A stretch of 64,000 bases of DNA, from NCBI GenBank assembly GCA_039707465.1, contig CM077651.1:21015019-21079018 (forward strand), in the 5' to 3' direction. The number at the start of each line of letters is the position of its first letter. Positions within the stretch are counted from its first letter, which is position 1. Below are positions 56,541 through 64,000 of this stretch, one piece after another. The notes under the pieces are model-generated. The model made no database searches and had not been told where the DNA came from. It saw nothing but the letters and a program-made list of their open reading frames with translations. Source of the stretch: Rhabdophis nuchalis. Its lineage: Eukaryota > Chordata > Lepidosauria > Squamata > Natricidae. The translations under genes were made by a program, and so were the position numbers.

Positions 56541-57227
56541 AATCTCCTTCCCTAACTGATGCAATGGGCAAGTCATTGTTTGTGATTCCCCCAATATTCT
56601 CAAACATGTAAGCATGCTTGGTTGGCTTCTCCAAATTCTTTGTTGACTCCATTCTGCCGCTGGAGATTCCCTTGCATTTCTAGGCTGCTCCTTCTCCCAG
56701 TTTTACTAAAGGGGGAATTCATATCCTCCCCTTTGCAGAGGTGATAAACCTATTTATTTCTCCTTTCTACCTCTTGGCTTGCTCATGGGTATTTTTGCTC
56801 TTTTGGTTTCAGAAAGAGAAAAGATTTTCCATTTTTGCTCCTTATCTCTTTAGGTTACTTCCCTTAGGCTAACTCTCTATTTTCTTGCCATGACACCATT
56901 TGCCAGTCTGGCCTTCTGCTCCATATCTTTCCCTGCCCCGTGCACAGGCAACACACTCCCTTTAAGAGCCCCTAAATTGCGTTTCTGCAGTTTTGCTCTT
57001 CTAAAAAAGAGTCCTTTAGAGATCTTACTTCTTCACACTTCAAAAAACTTCACATGTTTTTGATAACTAGTTATTTCCTCTGTATTTCTAAGTTTCTTAT
57101 GTCCCTTGAATACTTCATAAGAGTAGCCTTTTAACTAACATGCAAGTAAAGTCAATTAGTTTACATCAAACTTTAGCACCATAAATTATTCCCAAATTAT
57201 GTTGCAACCCAGAAGTTTTGAGGGAAG
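56541..57227. other. No gene recognised
   Basis: Nothing recognised. Confidence 0.45.
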
Positions 57228-57591
57228 ACCTCGGGCTGTGATGGCGAACCTATGGCACGTGTGGCCTCTCTGTGGGCCCGTGAGCCATCGCCCCAGCTCA
57301 ACTCCACCACGCATGCGTGCGTGCCTCCTACCAGCCAGATGATTTTGGGATCTCTGCCATGCAGGTGCAGGGGGCAGGGCACATGTGGGAGATGTGCACG
57401 CATGCATGGGGGGACGGTTTGCATGCACTTGTGCAGGGGGGAGCGTGGGGTGTGTGGCACCCGCCCCCCACTTTTGGTCCCAGGAAGCTTCAGGGAGGCC
57501 ATCTAGGCCCAAAACAGGACAGGAAGGGGATGCACGGGGGTGTCACTTTTGGCACATGTGGACAAAAAGGTTAGCCATCACTGACCTAGGG
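57228..57591. mobile_element. hAT MITE (CAGTGATGGCGAACC family)
   Basis: The element is 57236-57583, from CTGTGATGGCGAACCTATGG to TAGCCATCACTG. Flanks ACCTCGGG and ACCTAGGG differ at one position. Confidence 0.88.
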
Positions 57592-57630
57592 CCATCTTTG
57601 TCTTGATCCTTTCAGCTCATTCTCACTCAT

Positions 57631-57634
<4 letters not shown>

Positions 57635-57698
<64 letters not shown>

Positions 57699-57736
57699 CC
57701 CCCCCTCCCTCCCTCCCTCCCTCCCTCCTCTCTCCT
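57635..57736. repeat. 102-nt homopyrimidine tract: (TC)n then (CCCT)n
   Basis: No purine occurs between 57635 and 57736 on the plus strand. TC dinucleotides are followed by a C run and CCCT units. Confidence 0.95.
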
Positions 57737-58644
57737 ATGTAGAACACACCATGTAGAACCCCCATGTTTAATCTTTTCTCCAATCATTCTAGAATCGGAA
57801 TGTATTTCAGGTAGAAAAAAAGTTTTCTTTTGAATCAAAGGCAAACAAGAATGTTCTGTCAGAATATTCAGAATTAGCAGCCTTCCAAAACTTAGAAAGT
57901 CACCAACATTCAGGGTTCTGTACAAAGTAAAATACAATACTTTTGAGGTTTTGCACGTGGAACTCTGTACATGTACAGGAGGCCCACACCTTCCCTTCGC
58001 ACCACAGAAAAACACATGTAAAATAAAAGAAATAAATGTGTTCAGAACATTTGGTTCCAGTGATCTGTTTCCCCCCGCCTAGTTATAACTTGCATGTATA
58101 GTGGGAAAATACACACATGATCTAAATTCTCCCAGGAATGGGATGGGGGGGAAAAAGAATGAGAATTGAGTATGATCAGGCTTAAATTCCCTTTTAGGAA
58201 GAAAATCTTTCTAGTACTTCCTGTACTAGAAAGATTGCAAACGGAACCCCCGTTTTAGTGCAAGCATATAAAATGGGGTTCAAAAAAATTATGCATCAGA
58301 TTCAAAAAAGAAAAGAAAAGAAAGAAATCTAGCTACTGAAGTTATTTTAGAACAGAAAATATATTATTTAGTTTGTCACCTGTTTCTTAAGATTAAAATT
58401 AAGAGAGACTTTTTTTAGATTACTATATTTTGCTATGGCAATGTGCTATAACTTAGAACTTTGCAGATTATGAAGATTAAAGTAACTACAGAAGAAAAGC
58501 TTAAGTAGGAAACCTGCCAAAGTACATTATATTTAGCAACATTTGTCAAAACATTTCTGCCAAACAGGAATATTTGTGAGAGGATAATAGTAAACCCCTT
58601 CATTACATAAAGAGGGAATGCAACCACTCCTTGGTTGCAGTGTC
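57737..58644. other. AT-rich sequence, no gene recognised
   Basis: The small palindrome CTTTCTAGTACTTCCTGTAC with its complement AGAAAG lies near 58208-58236. No exon was recognised. Confidence 0.45.
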
Positions 58645-58730
58645 CTCTAGCCCAGGGGTCTCCAACCTTTGCAACTTTAAGTCTGAAGGACTTCAGCTCC
58701 CAGAATTCTCCAGCCAGCAAAGCTCTAGCC
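58645..58730. mobile_element. Half foldback hAT MITE with perfect flanking 8-bp repeats
   Basis: The left arm only is present at 58653-58722 (70 bp): CAGGGGTCTCCAACCTTTGC through CTCCAGCCAGCAAAG. It ends exactly at the hairpin axis, yet CTCTAGCC flanks it on both sides (58645-58652 and 58723-58730). Confidence 0.85.
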
Positions 58731-59224
58731 AGCATAATTAAGCCAAGATATCCAGAACTCAAAGAGTTTGCATACTTAGTCCATGTCTCACTATTGGACA
58801 CATCCAAATAAGGCCAAAATGTGGAGTAAACACCTAAGTATGAACTGCACCAAGTGCAACATTCAAGTCAACAAAAAACAAGTGTCTTTATTTTGAAAAA
58901 TCAACACACTAGATCTCTATGGATCCAATATTACATTTTCTTAAGCAAATGACAAAACAGTTATCCCTTAACCTGCTAAAGAGTTTTGTTAAATGGATAT
59001 CACAAGGTTAAATTTCATTGCAGCCTTCACAACCACACAGTAGTTATGGCTGCATACATGCTCTGGTCTTGCCCAAAGACTCTGAATTAACTAAATCAGA
59101 AACTTTTGGATGCTCCAAGAGCAATGAGCTTGAGTACGTTATTTAGCTAAGGAGTCCTTCACTCGGGCACATACCAGAAGTGACAAAGAGCTGAGTAGAG
59201 AATCAGCACACCTCTTTGATAAAG
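58731..59224. other. No gene recognised
   Basis: AT-rich sequence leading into an L2 fragment. Confidence 0.4.
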
Positions 59225-59650
59225 ATTTAGATTAGATTTAGATTTATTGCACTGATATACCGCCCTATCTCCCTTTCGGGATTCAGGGCGGTGTAGAGCC
59301 AATAGTAAAAATGAGTAATGTAAAAGTTAAGATCAAATGTTAAGATATAATTAAATAAATTGGCCTGCCAAATTAAAAACCCCTACTAAAATCAATTTAA
59401 AAACTACGACAGGCCGGCAGCACGAAATAAATGGGTCTTCAGGGCCCGACGAAAAAGGCGTAGGTCTGTGATGGTACGTAGTTCAGGGGTAGGTCATTCC
59501 AGAGGGCAGGGGCTGCCACAGAGAAGGCTCTCCCCCTGGGGGTCACCAGCTGACATTGTTTAGCCGAAGGCACCCTGAGGAGGCCCTCTCTGTGGGAGCG
59601 AACTGGTCAGTGGGAGGTATTTGGTAGCAGGAGGCGGTCTTGAAGATAAG
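59225..59650 (-). mobile_element. L2-clade LINE 3' end, antisense, decayed
   Basis: The left edge ATTGCACTGATATACCGCCC with CGGGATTCAGGGCGGTGTAG is the minus-strand 3' tail. Further right, CCACAGAGAAGGCTCTCCCC and CCCTCTCTGTGGGAGCGAAC are the complement of the ORF2 C-terminus. Stops interrupt the frame. Confidence 0.8.
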
Positions 59651-60057
59651 GTGAGCAGCCCTTCCAATCAAGCCAACAACTGGGACTATATAAGGGTCCT
59701 AACCCTTCTGTTGAGAACTCTCTGATTTTGGCCTGAATTCCTGTCATTCTTGCCCTTTGCCTTCTTATTTGGTCCCCAGGCTCAACAATTCAGCTAGCTC
59801 AACCCTGAATTATTACAGAGGGTTCTTATGGCGTTTCTGCTTGCAGTTGTTCACAACACAAGTTGCAAGGCAGCTGAACTTTCCAAATTACTTTCCAAAT
59901 TACTTGCATGACTACTAGTGGGAAGTTTATGGCACGGCAATAATGCCTTTCCAATTTGTAATTGCCTGCTTTCTATTTTGCGTTGACTTGTACAGGACGT
60001 TGCACTAAAATATGGACAACGTCTTGCCTCTTTAGCTTTAAGCTATTCCCTGTTTTG
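59651..60057. other. No gene recognised; isolated TATA-like string
   Basis: CTATATAAGG at about 59683-59692 resembles a TATA box on plus. With no LTR ends or other signals this is not enough to call a promoter. Confidence 0.3.
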
Positions 60058-60646
60058 CTACTCTAGAAGGTTAGCACCCACCCCTCTCCTAGAAGAATGA
60101 AATTATTTAGGAAATATTAAACAGGTAAAATATTTCCCCTAAAAGAGAAATAGAAATCTTAAGGGAGACAGAAACTCAGAGCTGCAGCTCCCTGCCCCCA
60201 GCAGATATTTGGTGCCCATTGAGCAGGACTGGGCCAGCCTATTTACAAGACAATTCAGCTCCAGGGTGATGGGATTAAGACATGACCCTCCAGGACATTA
60301 TAGGATTATCTAGCAGCAGGATTCATTGCATTGTGAAATCACCTGGGGACATTACATCAGCCCAAAGTCCAACCAAACTTGATTCAGACAAACATGACTC
60401 CACATGGAAGTCTGACAACAATCAATTGAATACATGCCTTTGCCACAGGAACAGGAAGCTCAACGGCAAGGTCCAAGAGAGGGTATAAATACCTCTCACA
60501 CTGCAGTCCATGTGGTCAGCTGCCCAGGATCTCAAACCCATGTGTTCCTGTTTATCAATAAACCAACTTTCCAATCAGCCTCCAAGTTTTCAGTGTCTTT
60601 CTCCCCACTTGGAACTGAACCAGATGGATATTTCTTACAACACTAC
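60058..60646 (+). mobile_element. Solo LTR with TATA box, polyadenylation signal and 4-bp TSD
   Basis: The LTR is 60062-60642 (581 bp), beginning TCTAGAAGG (probably TGTAGAAGG originally, compare TGTAGGAAA at 37883) and ending TTACAACA. CTAC flanks it at 60058-60061 and 60643-60646. A TATA box (TATAAAT, 60484-60490) and AATAAA (60557-60562) lie about 70 bp apart in the order expected of U3-R. There is no internal coding region, so it arose by recombination between two LTRs or is a truncated copy. A related fragment is at 37883-38362. Whether it is Ty3/gypsy-like or retroviral is not clear from the LTR alone. Confidence 0.65.
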
Positions 60647-61499
60647 CTCACCTGGAGTTCCCCAGGAAGAAACTCAGTCTCTAAAAAAGCAATTGACTCA
60701 TGCCTGCCTCTCTCTTGCCAATCCTTAAGTCTGTTTAATAGGATCACAGGTTATGGTTTCTGGGACATCACCTAGAACATTGAAGAATCCATCAGCTTTA
60801 AGTAACAGCCGAAAGCTTGGGTCACCTTAATGAATCATTCAGCCCTATGAGAGGAATGAAACCATAAAGCCAAATTTTGTAACCTTATAGATTGACTTAT
60901 TATTAACCTGTGCAATATCCAGACCCTTTCAATCTACTTCCCTTGTTAGCCTGGTCTCAATGCTTTCGTGCTGGCGATGGAGTCATTATGTTTGCGGGAA
61001 TTTTAGATAAGTGAAAAGTCATGCAGTGATGCAATTAAGAGACATTTGTGTGATATTGGTGTTGCTATTCCCATTTTAACTATCAGGGCTGAGTTAAATA
61101 AGTTAATATGTCAAGTCATTGTGCATTAAGGAGGAATCTTCTCAGACCTTGAAGAGATGAAATGAGATGGTGTGATGGGATCACTGTGGCACAGAAGAAA
61201 TAATCTAGTCTTTGGGGGTTGTTTGCATCAGGATAAGGACAGAGATCTACTGTTGCAGGAATTTTCTGACTTTTGTAAAAAGGATAATGCATTCAGTCAT
61301 TAAGACTTAAAGATTTTCAAATCAGATGGTCAACTTTTGTAGAATTCTAACAACTACAATATACTATAACTAACTTGAATGTAATCATACTGACCTTGTT
61401 TTGACGTTAAGAAAACTAAGGGGAGCAGTGGATGAATGACAGTCAGGAACTCCATACTGCTAGCTAGTCATAGGACTAGCTCATAGCTGGCAATAAATG
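60647..61499. other. No gene recognised
   Basis: No recognisable repeat or exon. This could in part be LTR-adjacent internal sequence too decayed to read. Confidence 0.4.
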
Positions 61500-61587
61500 C
61501 TCTCCTCCTCCCCCTCCTCCTCCTCCTCCTCCTCCTCCTCCTCCTCCTCCTCCTCCTCCTCCTCCTCCTCCTCCTCCTCCTCCTCCT
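61500..61587. repeat. (TCC)n homopyrimidine tract
   Basis: An 88-nt run of mostly TCC units on the plus strand, uninterrupted by purines. Confidence 0.95.
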
Positions 61588-62753
61588 GTGGTTCATCAGC
61601 TTGAAGCAATGGAAAATGAAACAGGTGGAGGTTCCATTTGTACAGATACTTCAAGTCTGCCCCTCCAGCTCAGTTGCTAGCACATTTCTCTCTGGCTGCC
61701 AAACTTCAAGGGGCCTGTCAGTCATATCATGCTGCTGTCTATATTGCAGGACTGCAGCCAGAAATGCTTGGAAACCATTTGGCTCATTCACCCCAAAATC
61801 TGAAGGATTGGCAATTGGGTAATACCGGAAGACTTTTCTTGACATCTGAAGGAATATATCCAGTTGGGAACTGGGAGGTAATAGGTTTTTACCATTCAAT
61901 AGTGTGAGTTGCCCTAAATCTACATAATTTTAGTTCCTAACTATTGTTGTGCATGAGTTAATCTTGTTTAAGGCTGGTTATTACTATCTTGTTTGTAGCT
62001 TAATTACAACTATAATAAAACCATGGATCTAATTTTCTCCAGTGATCTGTGTCTTTTTATTTTCAGCTGTAAGCACAAATGGTGCACAAAATAAATAAAT
62101 CTCTCCCCCCTCTCCCTCCTTCCCTCCCCTCTCCCCCCTCACTCCCCCTATCTTACTGGCAACTTTCCAAAATGTGGTAATACAGAGTTAGATAGGAACC
62201 ACTGGCTATCACATTGGGAATTTATAAGAATATTTTAAAATCTGCACTTGGTTATAATGAGGGATTATTAAGGCTTTTATTTTTAAGGGTGACAATTATC
62301 CCAGTCAATGAGGTGATAGGGGTTGGTTGGTTTGAAGGAGTTTTATTTCCTGAATTGGACTAACTCCTAGAGGATCTTGGAAATTGAGCAGAAAGCCATG
62401 AAAACAGAGAAATTGGACTTTGTGACTTTGTCTCATTATCTCAAGTTAGCAAAACAATTATTTTCCCCTCCCCTCTTTATTATTTTCCTGGCCTTTTTCT
62501 TCAGCATATAAAACATCACATTTTTTGTTTTAATTCATTGTTTTTTGTTCAGGAGAGTCTAGACAAGGGAGTATATGAAAGAAGGAACTTTGTGGAGTTG
62601 TAAAACCAGTGACCATATAGTTCGGGACATGGAGAAGTACTATAATGATCTGCAAGATATATCATGTCATGTTTGTATTCTTGCCTCAGGAGGATTCCAA
62701 CTGTACCTGCACTGAGTGCAAATTCACTACACTGTTGGAAGAAAAAGTAGGTG
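61588..62753. other. No gene recognised
   Basis: Frames of 73-89 codons near 61601-61907 show no family signature. A C/T-rich stretch lies at 62101-62150. Confidence 0.45.
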
Positions 62754-62904
62754 GTCTAAAGCAGGGGTCTCCAACCTTTGCAACTTTAAGTCTGAAGGAC
62801 TTCAGCTCCCAGAATTCTCCAGCCAGCAAAGCTGGCTGGAGAAGTCTGGGAGCTGAAGTCCTTCAGACTTAAAGTTGCAAAGGTTGGAGACCCCTGGTCT
62901 AAAG
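62754..62904. mobile_element. Foldback hAT MITE, reference copy, perfect TSD
   Basis: The element is 62762-62896 (135 bp), an almost perfect hairpin of two arms of about 65 nt, CAGGGGTCTCCAACCTTTGC to CCAGCCAGC and back, around a short AAA loop. GTCTAAAG flanks it exactly at 62754-62761 and 62897-62904. Essentially all of the element is inverted repeat. Confidence 0.95.
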
Positions 62905-63254
62905 GACCAACTGTCACATTGAGATACATTAGGGAAATCAAAGGGTTTCTAGATTAGAGAAATGGGATGTCTGGAAAAAGAACACAGAAATGAAAAGACT
63001 ATTATCATTCTCTCTCCCCCCCTTCAAAAATAGGCCTATGGAGGAGGTCTAGTAGCAGGTAATGAGAAGGAGCAAGAGAACCAAGAAACAGCTGTTGCTG
63101 GAGCTCTGCAATCGCTTTCAGGTCCTCCTCCTGATAAATGATTTACAGATTTCTGAAAAAAAATGTATTTTCATACAATTTTCTGCGAAGGAGAGAAGCT
63201 TGGACTTTCATGGAAGTCAGGAAAACAGGTAGTTATCCCATAGAGAAAAAGGGC
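62905..63254. other. No gene recognised
   Basis: AT-rich sequence before a CR1 fragment. Confidence 0.4.
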
Positions 63255-63590
63255 TACGGTGATTGTTAATAAGGCATTTGATAAAGTAGACCACAGTCTA
63301 TTTCGTGGTAAGATAGAACAATGTGGTTAGACAATATCACTATGAGGGAGATTTGTAGTTGGCTGACTATACATATCCCTCAACAGAATTGCATTTACAT
63401 GGAGGGAAGCATGTAGTAGGGTATCTCAAGGTTCTGTCTTTGGCCTTGTGCTCTTCAACATCTTCATAAATGACATAGATGAGGGGACTGTGAAGAGACA
63501 GTCATCAAATTTGCAGATAACGCAAGCAGGGGGGATTGCTAACACTTTGAAAGATAGACTCAAGATTCACAAGGATCTTGTCCTCCACAG
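63255..63590 (+). mobile_element. CR1 reverse-transcriptase fragment
   Basis: The plus strand shows KAFDKVDHSLF near 63270-63302, and SQGSVFGLVLFNIFINDIDE (63424-63483; family form PQGSVLGPLLFNIFINDL). The expected FADD follows as FADN-like (TTTGCAGATAAC), so the catalytic second aspartate is lost. It is frameshifted. Confidence 0.85.
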
Positions 63591-63768
63591 CAGTGGTCCC
63601 CAATCTTTCTGGTTTTGCGGGCCAGCAGGATGGGGGAGAGGAGATGGTTCCATGTGAGCAGCAGATGAGTGCATGCATGCACTTGCGCTAGTCCATTGCT
63701 TCTGTGGCCCAGTTCTTCATGGACCATAGTATTGGGCCACACAGCCCAGGGAGACCCCTGCTCCACAG
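63583..63768. mobile_element. hAT MITE (OC1-like), perfect TSD, inside CR1
   Basis: The element is 63591-63760 (170 bp), from CAGTGGTCCCCAATCTTTCT to GGGAGACCCCTG. CTCCACAG flanks it exactly at 63583-63590 and 63761-63768. The same family as 414-715. Confidence 0.9.
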
Positions 63769-64000
63769 GACCAGCGGGAGCAAGTGATGAAATATAACTA
63801 GTTTGCATTTGACATCAGGATGCACACATGAAAAGGTGGTGTTTGCACCATGTGGTCACATCTCACATAAATAAATGTAAAAAGCCATTATAGCTAAAAA
63901 AAAGGAGAGCTTTTTATTATTTGTATGTTATAGAGGGGAATAACATGAAATGGAAAAGAACATTGAGCTATATAAAATTGTACTTATTTGAAGTGCTATT
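63769..64000. other. No gene recognised
   Basis: The first bases may be the continuation of the CR1 fragment. The rest is AT-rich. Confidence 0.4.

Noticed and set aside
56169..56615. 148-codon minus-strand frame
   Set aside because: Antisense shadow of the BovB ORF, which is recognisable on the plus strand.
59683..59692. TATA box of a host promoter
   Set aside because: An isolated string with no CpG island, LTR ends or downstream exon.

Overview
This is a vertebrate, almost certainly squamate and most likely snake, genomic window. I could not recognise any host protein-coding exon in it. The assignment rests on the repeat content: Sauria-type SINEs, a BovB (RTE) 3' end, many CR1 fragments whose 3' tails run into (AATAG/ATTCT)n microsatellites, L2-clade LINE fragments, and large numbers of small hAT-type MITEs with 8-bp target-site duplications (TSDs). 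Between the repeats the DNA is AT-rich intergenic or intronic sequence.

Layout. 0-12.3 kb: an AT-rich stretch with two antisense CR1 copies (363-1290 and 9421-10785), an OC1-like hAT MITE inside the first, a 1.2-kb TA-flanked element with three consecutive internal hairpins (2379-3584), and a second TA-flanked element that has swallowed an AT-rich retroposon (6710-7679). About 12.8-14.9 kb: a CpG-rich block that looks like a promoter/first-exon CpG island and is the best candidate for host gene regulation. 17-20 kb: CR1 3' ends. 20.1-22.0 kb: an L2 LINE with a 500-codon reverse-transcriptase reading frame on the minus strand. 22.3-23.5 kb: a cluster of palindromes and an inverted retroelement fragment. 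24-31 kb: hAT MITEs, SINEs, an L2 3' end and a perfect CTCF-type motif (25705-25721). 31.9-32.9 kb: an L1 ORF1-only insertion with TSDs (HAL1-like). 33-44 kb: CR1 with ATTCT tail, a 174-nt homopurine tract, L2 pieces, an LTR fragment, and four SINEs of one family. 45-58 kb: densely nested MITEs, an LTR-like block, a BovB 3' end, and a tRNA-headed SINE with a CR1-like tail. 58-64 kb: a half foldback MITE with intact flanking repeats, an L2 fragment, a solo LTR with TATA box and polyadenylation signal, a (TCC)n tract, and a CR1 reverse-transcriptase fragment split by a hAT MITE.

The elements interact as mobile parasites rather than as a pathway: CR1, L2, L1 and BovB LINEs supply retrotransposition machinery, SINEs borrow LINE tails, and hAT/Tc1-type MITEs depend on absent transposases. 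Nesting gives a readable order of insertion at many points. Coordinates of TSD-bounded elements are exact readings of the sequence; boundaries of degraded LINE fragments are approximate. Family names are from recognition, not from a database search.
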